Shown here in pieces: positions 8,898 through 18,419 of a stretch of 64,000 nt of DNA (position 1 is the stretch's first letter; each line of letters begins with the position of its first letter). This stretch comes from Flaviramulus_B aquimarinus (GTDB lineage: Bacteria > Bacteroidota > Bacteroidia > Flavobacteriales > Flavobacteriaceae). Made by a program: the position numbers and the translations under genes. Under the pieces are notes generated by a model, which saw nothing but the letters and a program-made list of their open reading frames with translations, was not told where the DNA came from and did not search any database. The stretch is taken from assembly GCF_039543205.1 (NCBI RefSeq), contig NZ_BAABJH010000001.1, positions 1,364,001 to 1,428,000 on the forward strand, read 5' to 3'.

Positions 8898-10451
8898 ATG
8901 AATATTAAACATATATGGCTTATTGTCCTTTTAATAGGATTTATAGCTTGCGACGAAGATGATAATAACATTTTACCAGATGCGGTTGTCTTACCAGAAT
9001 TAACAGATGGAAGTGCAGATTTTTCAAATTATGTTGCTGTAGGAGCATCATTTACTGCAGGTATGACGGATGGAGCAACATTTAAAGCTGGGCAAGAAAA
9101 TTCATTCCCAAAAATGTTATCCATGGAATTTGCAAAAATTGGTGGAGGAGATTTTATTCAACCTTTAGTAAATGATAATTTTGGAGGTTTGGCTTTTGCT
9201 GGAACCAGAATAGCACCACCCAGATTGGTTTTTGGAGGTGATGGACCTGTTCCTCTAGAATCAGTTATCGGACCTGTTACAGTTTCCACAGATATAACAT
9301 TGAATAATCCAACTGGACCTTTTAACAATCTAGGACTTATGGGGAGTCCTAAAAGTTTTCATTTTATTGCTCCTGGGTATGGAAATATTGCTAATTTCCC
9401 AGGTGGTGCAAATCCTTATGCAGTTCGATTAACAGGAAACACTCCAGATGCATCGCTTATTGATTTGGCTGTTAACCAAAATCCGACCTTTTTTACATTA
9501 ACATTTTTCTCAGGTAATGATGCTTTAAGTTATGCAACTTCTGGTGGTGATGGATCAGAACCTTTAACAGATCAAGGAACTTTTGATTTTGCTTTTAATA
9601 CTGCAATACAACAATTAACAGCAAATGGTGCTAAAGGGATTGTTACTAATACGCCTTTCCCTGAAGATTTACCATATTTTACAGCAATACCAAATAATGC
9701 TTTAGTATTAGATGCTGAACAAGCAGCTAGTTTAACTGGTTTTTTTCAAGCCGTTGCTGGAATATTTACACAGGGAGCAGTTTTTCAAGGACTACCATTA
9801 GAACAAGCACAAGCATTGGCTGCACAATATGCTATTACTTTTAATGAAGGACCAAATAGATTTTTAATAGACGTTCCTGCTATACCAACAAATCCTTTAG
9901 GATTTAGACAAATGACTGAAGAAGAAAGGATATTACTCACTATAAATCGAGATGCTTTAGCTAATCAAGGCTATGGTTCTGTAGCTTTAACTCCTGAAGT
10001 ACTTCAAGTATTAGGGCTATTACAAGCTGGAGGAACGCCTACACCACAACAAGCAGGCTTAGTTATATCTGCAGTGAATGGTATAGATGATTCTGATGTT
10101 TTAGATAATGATGAGATTGAAGCTATGACAAATGCAATTATTGGATATAATAACACTGTTGAAGCTGAGGCTAGCTCAAACGAAAATATTGCCTTAGTAG
10201 ATTTAAAAAGCATTTTTGAAAATGCTTTGACTAATGGGGTTACTTTTGGTGGTTTTAATATGAATACAGACCTTGTAACTGGAGGGTTTATTGGTTTAGA
10301 TGGAATTCATTTAACTGCCAGAGGCTATTCGTATATGGCTTCTAAATATTTAGAAGCTATAGATGCATCTTTCGGATCAAATTTCATAGATTCTGGAAAC
10401 ACGCCTGATCCAAATGATTACCCAACAAACTACTCGCCTTTACTACAATAA
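8898..10451 (+). CDS. SGNH/GDSL-type hydrolase lipoprotein
   Basis: A 517-residue lipoprotein (lipobox FIAC, Cys19, then DEDDNN). GDSL-family blocks are visible: the nucleophile block reads AVGASFTAG, block III reads FFSGNDAL, and the catalytic Asp/His block near the C-terminus reads DGIHLTARGY. These are the residues expected for an esterase or lipase of this superfamily, although the first block is degenerate (GASF instead of GDSL). It sits 11 bp behind a TonB receptor and is surely in the same transcript, with a clear terminator after it. Annotated relatives in Flavobacteriia are called G-D-S-L family lipolytic proteins. Confidence 0.82.
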   Translation: MNIKHIWLIVLLIGFIACDEDDNNILPDAVVLPELTDGSADFSNYVAVGASFTAGMTDGATFKAGQENSFPKMLSMEFAKIGGGDFIQPLVNDNFGGLAFAGTRIAPPRLVFGGDGPVPLESVIGPVTVSTDITLNNPTGPFNNLGLMGSPKSFHFIAPGYGNIANFPGGANPYAVRLTGNTPDASLIDLAVNQNPTFFTLTFFSGNDALSYATSGGDGSEPLTDQGTFDFAFNTAIQQLTANGAKGIVTNTPFPEDLPYFTAIPNNALVLDAEQAASLTGFFQAVAGIFTQGAVFQGLPLEQAQALAAQYAITFNEGPNRFLIDVPAIPTNPLGFRQMTEEERILLTINRDALANQGYGSVALTPEVLQVLGLLQAGGTPTPQQAGLVISAVNGIDDSDVLDNDEIEAMTNAIIGYNNTVEAEASSNENIALVDLKSIFENALTNGVTFGGFNMNTDLVTGGFIGLDGIHLTARGYSYMASKYLEAIDASFGSNFIDSGNTPDPNDYPTNYSPLLQ

Positions 10452-10474
10452 AATATAGTTAAAATATAATTTCT

Positions 10475-10506
10475 AAACACCTTCAAATTGAAGGTGTTTT
10501 TTTATT
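10475..10506 (+). terminator. Terminator after the TonB receptor / hydrolase operon
   Basis: Hairpin with arms ACACCTTC and GAAGGTGT around an AAATT loop, followed by a run of T, about 25 bp after the stop at 10451. Confidence 0.85.
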
Positions 10507-10549
10507 CCAAAAAACCTAAAAAACAACTTTCATTTTAAATTAAAAAATA

Positions 10550-10557
10550 TATCTTTG
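10550..10557 (+). promoter_or_regulatory. -7 element of the atpD promoter
   Basis: TATCTTTG followed by CAC matches the Bacteroidota -7 consensus TAnnTTTG. It lies 61 bp upstream of the atpD ATG, with no clear TTG at the -33 position. Confidence 0.6.
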
Positions 10558-10617
10558 CACGCGAAAACTTGAAGTGTTTTCTTAGAATTAAAACGCATAA
10601 TATTAAATACATAAGTA

Positions 10618-12126
10618 ATGTCTAAAGTTACAGGTAAAGTTGCACAAATAGTAGGTCCAGTTATTGATGTTGCATTTAGTGCAGGTTCAGAACTTCCAAA
10701 AATTTACGATTCATTAGAAATTAAGAAAGCAGATGGTTCGCTTTTAGTACTAGAAGTTCAATCTCATATTGGAGAAGATACGGTTCGTACTATAGCAATG
10801 GATTCTTCAGATGGTTTAAGTAGAGGAACTGAAGTTTCTGCAACAGGAGCGCCTATTCAAATGCCGATTGGAGATGATGTTTACGGACGCTTATTTAATG
10901 TAATTGGAGATGCTATTGATGGTCTTGGAGATTTACCTAAAGCTGGAGACGCTGGGTTACCAATTCACCGTCAAGCACCTAAATTTGAAGATTTATCAAC
11001 ATCTACTGAAGTTTTATTTACAGGTATTAAAGTAATCGATTTAATTGAGCCTTATGCAAAAGGTGGTAAAATTGGTTTATTTGGTGGTGCTGGAGTAGGT
11101 AAAACCGTATTAATTCAGGAATTGATTAACAATATTGCAAAAGGACACGGTGGTTTATCTGTATTTGCTGGAGTGGGTGAAAGAACTCGTGAAGGGAATG
11201 ATTTACTTCGTGAAATGTTAGAATCTGGAATTATCCGTTACGGTGATGATTTTATGCATTCTATGGAAGATGGTGGATGGGATTTATCTAAAGTTGATAA
11301 ATCTAAAATGAAAGAATCGAAAGCAACGTTCGTTTTCGGACAAATGAATGAGCCTCCTGGAGCACGTGCTCGTGTTGCCTTATCTGGTTTAACTATTGCT
11401 GAGTATTTCCGTGATGGTGCTGGTGAAGGGCAAGGAAAAGATGTCCTTTTCTTCGTAGATAACATTTTCCGTTTTACACAAGCTGGTTCTGAGGTATCTG
11501 CACTACTTGGTCGTATGCCCTCTGCGGTAGGTTACCAACCAACATTAGCAACAGAAATGGGTGCAATGCAAGAGCGTATTACATCAACTAAAAGAGGTTC
11601 TATTACATCTGTACAAGCGGTTTACGTACCTGCAGATGATTTAACGGATCCTGCACCTGCTACAACCTTTGCTCACTTAGATGCAACAACCGTATTATCT
11701 CGTAAAATTGCTGAGTTAGGCATCTATCCTGCGGTAGATCCATTAGATTCTACTTCAAGAATTTTAACTGCTGATATTTTAGGAGAAGAGCATTACGCTT
11801 GTGCACAGAGAGTAAAAGAGTTGTTACAACGTTATAAAGAATTACAAGATATTATCGCCATCTTAGGTATGGAAGAATTATCTGAAGAAGATAAGTTAGC
11901 TGTAGGTAGAGCAAGACGTGTACAACGTTTCTTATCTCAACCTTTCCATGTAGCTGAGCAGTTTACTGGTATTCCTGGTGTATTAGTTGATATTAAAGAA
12001 ACTATTAAAGGTTTTAACATGATTATGGACGGCGAATTAGATCGCTTACCAGAAGCTGCGTTTAACCTTAAAGGAACCATCGAAGAAGCTATTGAAGCTG
12101 GAGATAAAATGTTAGCTGAGGCGTAA
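10618..12126 (+). CDS. atpD: F0F1 ATP synthase subunit beta
   Basis: Catalytic beta subunit of the F-type ATP synthase, on the cytoplasmic face of the inner membrane. It is 502 residues. The Walker A motif GGAGVGKT, the GERTREGNDL segment with the catalytic Glu/Arg region, Walker B VLFFVDNIFRF and the signature PAVDPLDSTS are intact. In Flavobacteriia atpD and atpC are separated from the other atp genes, as seen here. Codon use is typical of a highly expressed gene. Confidence 0.99.
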   Translation: MSKVTGKVAQIVGPVIDVAFSAGSELPKIYDSLEIKKADGSLLVLEVQSHIGEDTVRTIAMDSSDGLSRGTEVSATGAPIQMPIGDDVYGRLFNVIGDAIDGLGDLPKAGDAGLPIHRQAPKFEDLSTSTEVLFTGIKVIDLIEPYAKGGKIGLFGGAGVGKTVLIQELINNIAKGHGGLSVFAGVGERTREGNDLLREMLESGIIRYGDDFMHSMEDGGWDLSKVDKSKMKESKATFVFGQMNEPPGARARVALSGLTIAEYFRDGAGEGQGKDVLFFVDNIFRFTQAGSEVSALLGRMPSAVGYQPTLATEMGAMQERITSTKRGSITSVQAVYVPADDLTDPAPATTFAHLDATTVLSRKIAELGIYPAVDPLDSTSRILTADILGEEHYACAQRVKELLQRYKELQDIIAILGMEELSEEDKLAVGRARRVQRFLSQPFHVAEQFTGIPGVLVDIKETIKGFNMIMDGELDRLPEAAFNLKGTIEEAIEAGDKMLAEA

Positions 12127-12141
12127 TCAAGCTTTGCTTGA

Positions 12142-12195
12142 TAAATTCCAAAAACAAAAATTCTAAATTCCAATACGTTCTGATTTTGGAATTTA
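12142..12195. repeat. AAATTCCAAA-type inverted/direct repeats between atpD and atpC
   Basis: TAAATTCCAAAA (12142-12153) is repeated in inverted orientation at 12184-12195, and a third partial direct copy TAAATTCCAA sits at 12164-12173. A small hairpin TCAAGC/GCTTGA (12127-12141) precedes it. The elements fill the 97 bp between the two subunit genes and can form alternative stems. Confidence 0.6.
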
Positions 12196-12223
12196 GTTTT
12201 TGAAAATTGAAATTTTAGAAACT

Positions 12224-12502
12224 ATGTATTTAGAAATCGTATCACCTGAAGCAACCTTATTTAGCGGAGAAGTAACTAGTATTTATGTTCCTGGCGTAAA
12301 TGGTGATTTTGAAATGTTAAATAACCACGCACCAATTGTTTCTATATTAAAAGAAGGTGTTGTGAAAATTTCAGGAAGCATTGAATTAGATGAAGCCGTT
12401 CAAGATAAATTTACTAAAGGTGACAAAGGCACTACTTTATTAAAGATTAACTCTGGGACTTTAGAAATGAAAGACAACAAAGTTATTGTTTTAGCTGACT
12501 AA
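12224..12502 (+). CDS. atpC: F0F1 ATP synthase subunit epsilon
   Basis: Regulatory and structural epsilon subunit of the ATP synthase stalk. The ATG at 12224 gives 92 residues beginning MYLEIVSPEATLFSGEV, the normal N-terminus of the family; the in-frame TTG at 12200 would add eight unmatched residues. Only the N-terminal beta-sandwich domain is present, as is common for Bacteroidota epsilon subunits, which lack the C-terminal helical hairpin. It is cotranscribed with atpD and followed by a strong terminator. Confidence 0.95.
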   Translation: MYLEIVSPEATLFSGEVTSIYVPGVNGDFEMLNNHAPIVSILKEGVVKISGSIELDEAVQDKFTKGDKGTTLLKINSGTLEMKDNKVIVLAD

Positions 12503-12522
12503 ATTTCATTTTAAAATATTTT

Positions 12523-12555
12523 AAAAACGCGAAGCTTTACACTTCGCGTTTTTTT
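12523..12555 (+). terminator. atpDC terminator
   Basis: Twelve-base stem AAAAACGCGAAG / CTTCGCGTTTTT (12523-12534 with 12542-12553), a 7-base loop and a T-run. It also faces the convergent gene ending at 12563. Confidence 0.9.
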
Positions 12556-12562
12556 ATGCGTT

Positions 12563-15500
12563 TTATTTAACCTTTAAGATACTTAGCCCTTCATTTGGAT
12601 GCATCAATAAAAGATGTAACTTCCCTTTAATAAAAATACTTTCAATGGCCTTTATTTCTTTATTACTTAGACTTATTAAATCTTTATAAACGATTATTTC
12701 ATTAGAACCATTATGAGTTAAAATATAGCCCTGAGAAGCATCATAACGAATCGTTTCAACTTCAGAATCATATATGCCTCCAACACCTAAAACCTCTAAT
12801 ATCCCATCTTTATCAAGGTCTAAAAACTCAAAATCTAAAGTAGGCCCAAACTGTGCTTTATTGGGTAATAACATAAATTCAAAATTACCGTTACCATTAT
12901 TTTGAACATAATACGAACTAAAACTAGACGTCTCTAAATGCAGCGCAGTTTCAATATTTTCTTTACCATAAACATCAATAATATTCGAGTTGGCAAACTC
13001 TTTAAATGTTTCAATTTTTTCATTTAAAAAAGGGGTTTGTTGTGAGGAGCACTCTTTACCTCGAATAGGAAACAAATCTCCATTAGATTCTTTACTAAGC
13101 GCCATATCATAACTCGTATTGTCATCAAAATTATTAGCGTAAATATGTAATGGTGATTGATCTGTTGGATGAAATTTATTGTTTTTTCCAAAATTTCCAA
13201 CAAAATAATCATCATCGCCATCGGCATCGTAATCTATAGCTTTTATAGTTTGAAACCAGCCTGTTTTAGTATCTGTTGGCAAATCAACTTTAGTAAAAAC
13301 ACCTTTATTGTTGTTAAAAAATGAAATAGGCATCCATTCGCCTGTTACTATTAAATCATTATCACCATCATTATCATAATCTGAAAACAGAGCATCATTT
13401 ACTAAACCAATAGACTGTAAATCTATAGCTCTTTTGGAAGTCACATTTATAAAGTTGCCTTTTCTATTTTCCAATAGATAGGATGTTGGTGCATTAGGGT
13501 ATTTTCCTGAAACCACACGTCCTCCAATAAATAAATCTAAATCGCCATCATTATCAAAATCATTAGCTGCAATAGCTTTTGTAATACTTAGCATTTTTGG
13601 AAGCCTTCTTTTAGAAAAATGTCCTTTGCCATCATTTATATATAATCGATCTTGGAGTAAAGGACTTTTCTCCGACTGGCTGTAATTACCTGAAGCTACA
13701 TACAGATCCAAATCATTATCATTATCAATATCAAAAAACAGCGCATTATTATCGTTATATGCTTTGTCTTTTTCAAATAGGTCTTGATTTGTTTTTAAAA
13801 AAGCACCTAAGTTATTTTGTATATACAGTTCCGCAGGAAACCCCATCGTATTCCCTATAAAAATATCATCTAACCCATCATTATTTATATCTGCAACTGT
13901 TAATGCTTGGTCAATTGTAGTCTGTTTTTGGGGTAGTAATAACTGCATATTGTAATCATTAAAACTAACCGCCTTATGCTTGTAATTAATCCCTATACTA
14001 GAAGCTGAAACCGAATTAAACAATGGGGTTTCTTTTTTAGAAATAACATCATCCTTTTTTGCTTTTGAATAGGATAAGGTTAAGCGTTTATTTCCTTCAA
14101 TATTAGTTAATGTTTGCGTTTTATTATCATTCCAAACAACTTTCAAGCTATCAATAGTTTTGGATGTTCCTAACCCAAAATTCAAATTATAACTTACGGA
14201 TGATTGATAGCCTCTACTTGCATACAATGCCTTTAATTGCTGTGTATTATTGGTGTAAACTTCTACTTTTGCACCAATGCCTTTTATATTCTGCTCTGGG
14301 CCTTCTAAATGTATTGTTATATAATTAGCTTCAGTATTGTTTCTGTAAACGGATGCTTTATCTGATTGGTTATTAAGTACCAAATCTAAATCGCCATCAT
14401 TATCAAAATCTGCATAAGCAGCACCATTTGAATTTATTCTAGTGTCAAAACCAAAATCGACAGACACATCTTTAAACGTATAATCCGCATTATTTGTAAA
14501 CATGTAATTGGCTAATTTTGTAGAAGGTATCATATCTATAGCCTCTTCTAAACTTACCTTTTTACGGTTCCTAATATTTTTGCGCATTCTATTTCTAAAA
14601 TCCTGATTAGACAGGTCATTTTCAATACCATTGGTTATAAAAATATCATTAAAACCATCATTATCAAAATCGGCAATTAAAGGTGCCCAGCTCCAATCTG
14701 TTTTTGCTATACTAGAAAACTGGCCAATTTCACTAAAGGTTTCATTACCGTTATTAAGTTGCAACATATTAGACATATATTGATGATGATAGCCTTTATT
14801 AACCATACGGTTAAATTTTGCAGTACTCATGGTTGCCATGTTTTCTTTACCACGTTTTCTATCGGCAGCCATCATATCTAAAACCAAAAGATCTGGTAGT
14901 AAATCATTATTTATATCAGCAAAATCTGAACCCATACTATTGGCTGAAATATGTTTAAAACGTGTTAAAATTTCGTCTGTAAACGTCCCATTTTTATTAT
15001 TGATATATAAAAAATCGGGTTCTAAAAAATCGTTTGCTACATAAATATCTGGCCACGAATCATTATTGAAATCGCCAATAGAGGCACTTAATCCCCATGC
15101 TTTTTTTGCAACTCCTGCTTTTTTTGTTACGTCTACAAATGTTCCGTTATCATTTCTGAATAAACGATCTACATCATCTTTTGTTAATCTTGGCTGGAGA
15201 CTTGGATCACTAAGTAATACATTGTTATTAAAATCTGCTCGGTGGTTGACCAGAAACATATCTAAATCACCATCTTTATCATAATCTAAAAAATGGGCTT
15301 GTGTAGAAAAACTATACTCTTGTAATCCATATTTTAAAGCTTCTTCTTTAAACGTATTATTTTTTTGATTTATAAAAAGTTTGTTTTGTCTGCCTTTTCG
15401 ATTTTTTAATGACCCAGATTTACAAACATAAATATCTAACCACCCATCGTTATTAATATCTACCATAGTTACACCAGTAGACCAACCTTGATCATCTTCA

Positions 15501-15838
15501 ACTCGAGCGCGTTCCGTAATATCTTCAAACACAAAATTGCCTTTATTTAGGTATAGTTTATTTGAATTTTGATTGGATGTAAAATAGATATCTTCCAATC
15601 CATCATTATTAATATCGCCAACAGCAACACCACCACCATTATAGATATAACTGAAATTTAAAAAATTAAAATATAAATTTTCTTCAACTTTATTTTCAAA
15701 ATCTATTTTTGAATGACTTTGGGGAATGAATGTAAATACGGTATTCTTTCCGTCTTGAAAAGAAATATTATCGTTCTTTTTAGTACAACCAACACAATTT
15801 ACTATGATGTAAAAAAGAATGAAAACTCTAAAACTCAT
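12563..15838 (-). CDS. FG-GAP/VCBS repeat lipoprotein with ASPIC/UnbV domain
   Basis: A 1091-residue surface-type lipoprotein: signal peptide ending in the lipobox CVGC, then many FG-GAP/VCBS calcium-binding blade motifs of the form DINNDGxxDI or DFDNDGDLDL spread over two stretches (roughly residues 60-480 and 640-1000). Between them, near residues 510-590, is an ASPIC/UnbV-like segment (ITIHLEGPEQNIKGIGAKVEV, ending SLKVVWNDNKTQTL). Such proteins are large beta-propellers, often near polysaccharide-use genes, but none is adjacent here. No catalytic residues are recognisable. A ligand-binding or adhesive role is inferred. It forms a single-gene unit convergent with atpC. Confidence 0.85.
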   Translation of the reverse strand: MSFRVFILFYIIVNCVGCTKKNDNISFQDGKNTVFTFIPQSHSKIDFENKVEENLYFNFLNFSYIYNGGGVAVGDINNDGLEDIYFTSNQNSNKLYLNKGNFVFEDITERARVEDDQGWSTGVTMVDINNDGWLDIYVCKSGSLKNRKGRQNKLFINQKNNTFKEEALKYGLQEYSFSTQAHFLDYDKDGDLDMFLVNHRADFNNNVLLSDPSLQPRLTKDDVDRLFRNDNGTFVDVTKKAGVAKKAWGLSASIGDFNNDSWPDIYVANDFLEPDFLYINNKNGTFTDEILTRFKHISANSMGSDFADINNDLLPDLLVLDMMAADRKRGKENMATMSTAKFNRMVNKGYHHQYMSNMLQLNNGNETFSEIGQFSSIAKTDWSWAPLIADFDNDGFNDIFITNGIENDLSNQDFRNRMRKNIRNRKKVSLEEAIDMIPSTKLANYMFTNNADYTFKDVSVDFGFDTRINSNGAAYADFDNDGDLDLVLNNQSDKASVYRNNTEANYITIHLEGPEQNIKGIGAKVEVYTNNTQQLKALYASRGYQSSVSYNLNFGLGTSKTIDSLKVVWNDNKTQTLTNIEGNKRLTLSYSKAKKDDVISKKETPLFNSVSASSIGINYKHKAVSFNDYNMQLLLPQKQTTIDQALTVADINNDGLDDIFIGNTMGFPAELYIQNNLGAFLKTNQDLFEKDKAYNDNNALFFDIDNDNDLDLYVASGNYSQSEKSPLLQDRLYINDGKGHFSKRRLPKMLSITKAIAANDFDNDGDLDLFIGGRVVSGKYPNAPTSYLLENRKGNFINVTSKRAIDLQSIGLVNDALFSDYDNDGDNDLIVTGEWMPISFFNNNKGVFTKVDLPTDTKTGWFQTIKAIDYDADGDDDYFVGNFGKNNKFHPTDQSPLHIYANNFDDNTSYDMALSKESNGDLFPIRGKECSSQQTPFLNEKIETFKEFANSNIIDVYGKENIETALHLETSSFSSYYVQNNGNGNFEFMLLPNKAQFGPTLDFEFLDLDKDGILEVLGVGGIYDSEVETIRYDASQGYILTHNGSNEIIVYKDLISLSNKEIKAIESIFIKGKLHLLLMHPNEGLSILKVK

Positions 15839-15954
15839 TTAATTAATTTTTGAATTATTTAAATTTAACACTATTCCTTTTTGGAAAGAATTATTTTCTC
15901 CTATTGACATAAAATAGACTCTGAAAAACAATTTACAAAGTATTATTGACTAAG

Positions 15955-16497
15955 CTAACGCCAAGACCAAGATAACAAAACCCATTTTTGATTATTGGAA
16001 ATATATGTTTTTAACACTTTAAACCCTATTGCATAATGTGCATTTAAAGACCTTGTGTTTTTTGCATCTACCTCGGTTATAACAAAATCAAAGTCAGGCT
16101 TAAGGTTTAAACGCATAAATTCATATAAACCTCTAAATATGCCTTGCTTTCTGTATGGTTTGTCTACACAAACTTGACCCATTACTATATAACGAACCAT
16201 AGGTTTTATGCTAATTTCTATTTCTTGAAACATGGGTTTTAAAACAGCTATAGCATCTTTAAAATCTTTAACCATACTTAGTGCATACCCAATAACCTCA
16301 TTGTTATGTATTGCAATACTATGGGCACAGGCATCATTCATGGTTTTTAATGTTTCAAAATCATGATGAACCGTTACGAAACCTTCATTTTGTTTTTCTT
16401 CCTTAGAAATTGATGTTGGAATATTACGGTGTTGCAACTCCAAAATTTGATGCAATTCGTTATTCGTGATAGCCTTTTTATAAATAATACCACCCAT
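15955..16497 (-). CDS. GNAT family N-acetyltransferase
   Basis: A 180-residue protein with the GNAT core: the beta4 strand IVMGQVCVDKPYRKQGIFRGLYE contains the acetyl-CoA pyrophosphate loop (here RKQGIF, a variant of R/Q-x-x-G-x-G/A), followed by VITEVDAKNTRSLNAHYAIGFKVL typical of motif B. Substrate unknown. It starts 8 bp downstream of the umuD stop on the same strand, so it may be carried on the same transcript; whether that makes it part of the damage response is inference. Confidence 0.8.
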   Translation of the reverse strand: MGGIIYKKAITNNELHQILELQHRNIPTSISKEEKQNEGFVTVHHDFETLKTMNDACAHSIAIHNNEVIGYALSMVKDFKDAIAVLKPMFQEIEISIKPMVRYIVMGQVCVDKPYRKQGIFRGLYEFMRLNLKPDFDFVITEVDAKNTRSLNAHYAIGFKVLKTYISNNQKWVLLSWSWR

Positions 16498-16505
16498 AAG
16501 AATGA

Positions 16506-16946
16506 CTAAACTTTCTTAATGACATTAGTAACAATACCCCAAATAATAAAATCATTTTCGGCAGTAATTTTTATAATCGGATAATTAGGATTTTCTGGTT
16601 TTAGCCAAACGCCATCTGTGTTTACCTTTAATCGTTTTACAGTAAACTCTCCATCTAAAAAGCACACGGCTATTTTATTATGTGATGGCTCTAAACTTCT
16701 GTCAATGACCAATAAATCATTATCATCTAGCCCAGCCCCAATCATAGATTGCCCACTAACACGAGCAAAAAAAGTGGCTTCTTTATTTTTAACAAGCTCT
16801 TTATCTAATGATAATCGCTGTTCTTTAAAATCTTCGGCCGGTGATGGAAATCCAGCAGAAATACCTGTATCGAAAAAAGGAGCGCCTAAACCTTTTATAG
16901 GGTTTGGAGTAAAAAAAGTTAGGGCATTGGATTTGTGTAGTATCAT
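16506..16946 (-). CDS. umuD: UmuD-like S24 autopeptidase (DNA polymerase V subunit)
   Basis: A LexA/UmuD-type self-cleaving protein that, after cleavage, partners UmuC in translesion synthesis. It is 146 residues. The cleavage site is Ala31-Gly32 (context ISAGFPSP). The Ser-Lys dyad is Ser67 in SGQSMIGAG and Lys104 in FTVKRL, at the family spacing. It lies downstream of umuC rather than upstream, the reverse of the order in enterobacteria, and is separated from it by 164 bp holding two hairpins, so it may have its own promoter. Confidence 0.9.
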   Translation of the reverse strand: MILHKSNALTFFTPNPIKGLGAPFFDTGISAGFPSPAEDFKEQRLSLDKELVKNKEATFFARVSGQSMIGAGLDDNDLLVIDRSLEPSHNKIAVCFLDGEFTVKRLKVNTDGVWLKPENPNYPIIKITAENDFIIWGIVTNVIKKV

Positions 16947-17042
16947 GGGTTACCTCTATTTATTGGTGCTTTTAAATTTAAATTAAATTTTTGAGATTCT
17001 TGCTTTAATACAAAATTTTTTGGAACCAAAATTTTATATTTA

Positions 17043-17101
17043 GATTCCCGCCTTCACGGGAATGACAATTCCAACGGAAACTCCAAGGCTAAACCTTGGA
17101 G
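17043..17101. repeat. REP-like inverted repeats between umuC and umuD
   Basis: ATTCCCG-CCTTCA-CGGGAAT (17043-17062), followed by GACA, resembles a dispersed palindromic unit seen in many bacterial genomes. A second hairpin CTCCAAGG-CTAAA-CCTTGGAG lies at 17081-17101. Read on the minus strand they come just after the umuC stop but lack a T-run, so they look more like repeat elements or mRNA-stabilising hairpins than a terminator. Confidence 0.65.
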
Positions 17102-17110
17102 AATTCTTTT

Positions 17111-18367
17111 TTATTTAACGACTATAATGTCATTAATATTTGTAGTGTATCGTGGAGACAGGCGTTCTTGACGCATTTTCCATGTACGTTTTAAATCTTG
17201 ACTTCCTAATTTTACTTTATAATTGGCATATTTTTCGTTCAACTTATCAATAGTATACATTAAAGGTTTATGCTTAGGGTTTTCATGTTCAAACATCTGT
17301 AATTGATGATTATTTGTAGGGACCAAACCCATAACAATAACTCCTGCGCGTTTGTATTTTATACCTTTTTTGAATATATGCGAAACGGATTGAACTGCTT
17401 CCTGACTAATAATCAAGCTGGAATCCGTTGGATAAGGCAAATTTACAACTCGACTTGCGCGATGCTGCTGTAAATCTTTTTTATGTTTATCGCTACTTAA
17501 AACTACATAAATCACGTGACAACTAGATCCTTGTTTTCTTAATTTTTCGGCGCAACTTGTAGCAAAAGTTGATATACGCTCTTTTATATTATCGATATCT
17601 GAATAGGTATACTCAAAACTTCTTGTGGTAGCTATAGCCCGTTTTGCTTCTACCTCATCAAGCTTTATTTTGGAAATGCCTTCTAAATCTTTTTTAAGTT
17701 TCCAAGCTGTAATCGAAAAACTTTTACGTACCCAATCATCTGGAAGTTGTGTAAAATCATATGCTGTTTTACACCCTTTAGCTTTTAAGCGTTTTTGTAG
17801 CCCACGACCAATACCCCAAACATCTTCTAACGTTATCCATTTTAGGGCTTTAATACGTTTTTCATCAGAATCAATGACATAAACACCTTTTGTTTGTTCT
17901 GGAAACTTACGTGCTATTTTATTGGCGACTTTACTCAATGCTTTTGTTGGCGCTATACCTACACAAGTTGGAATACCTGTCCACTTTAAAACGCGCGTTC
18001 GAATTTGGTTTCCGTAATCTTTAAAATCATGATTCTCGAAACCTTTAAATTCTAAAAATGATTCGTCAATACTGTAAATTTCAATATCTGGAGTAAACTG
18101 CTCTAAAATTTTCATGATCCGACTACTCATATCGCCATAAAGTGGGTAGTTAGATGAAAACACTAAAATATTATTGGCTTTACAAAACGAATCCCATTTA
18201 AAAATGGGTGCACCCATAGGTAGTTTTAAAGCTTTAGCTTCATCGCTTCTCGAAATAACACAGCCATCATTATTGCTTAAAATAGCAATGGGTTTGTTGC
18301 GTAAAGCTGGATTAAAAGCGCGTTCGCAAGACGCATAAAAATTATTACAATCTACTAGGGCATACAT
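17111..18367 (-). CDS. umuC: Y-family DNA polymerase V catalytic subunit UmuC
   Basis: Error-prone translesion polymerase. It is 418 residues, the normal UmuC length. Motif I is DCNNFYASCERAFNP with the first catalytic Asp, and SIDESFLEF carries the second acidic pair (Asp-Glu). The helix-hairpin-helix region WGIGRGLQKRLKAKG follows, then the little-finger domain up to the usual C-terminal segment WKMRQERLSPRYTT, which is a family hallmark. It starts at the ATG at 18367, 52 bp after the preceding gene, with no recognisable LexA operator that I can assert. Confidence 0.96.
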   Translation of the reverse strand: MYALVDCNNFYASCERAFNPALRNKPIAILSNNDGCVISRSDEAKALKLPMGAPIFKWDSFCKANNILVFSSNYPLYGDMSSRIMKILEQFTPDIEIYSIDESFLEFKGFENHDFKDYGNQIRTRVLKWTGIPTCVGIAPTKALSKVANKIARKFPEQTKGVYVIDSDEKRIKALKWITLEDVWGIGRGLQKRLKAKGCKTAYDFTQLPDDWVRKSFSITAWKLKKDLEGISKIKLDEVEAKRAIATTRSFEYTYSDIDNIKERISTFATSCAEKLRKQGSSCHVIYVVLSSDKHKKDLQQHRASRVVNLPYPTDSSLIISQEAVQSVSHIFKKGIKYKRAGVIVMGLVPTNNHQLQMFEHENPKHKPLMYTIDKLNEKYANYKVKLGSQDLKRTWKMRQERLSPRYTTNINDIIVVK

Positions 18368-18419
18368 GATAGTAAAGATACTGAATGCACTGTAAAAAGA
18401 ATGTTAAAAGCGTCTAGTA

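Noticed and set aside
13024..13227. Short minus-strand frame inside the FG-GAP lipoprotein gene
   Set aside because: Shadow frame; the FG-GAP protein in the other frame is continuous and has clear calcium-binding repeats.
15181..15620. Repeated DINNDGxxDI coding units looking like a CRISPR or tandem repeat
   Set aside because: Repeats are protein-level FG-GAP blades with irregular spacing and diverged DNA, not a CRISPR array. No CRISPR was seen anywhere in the window.
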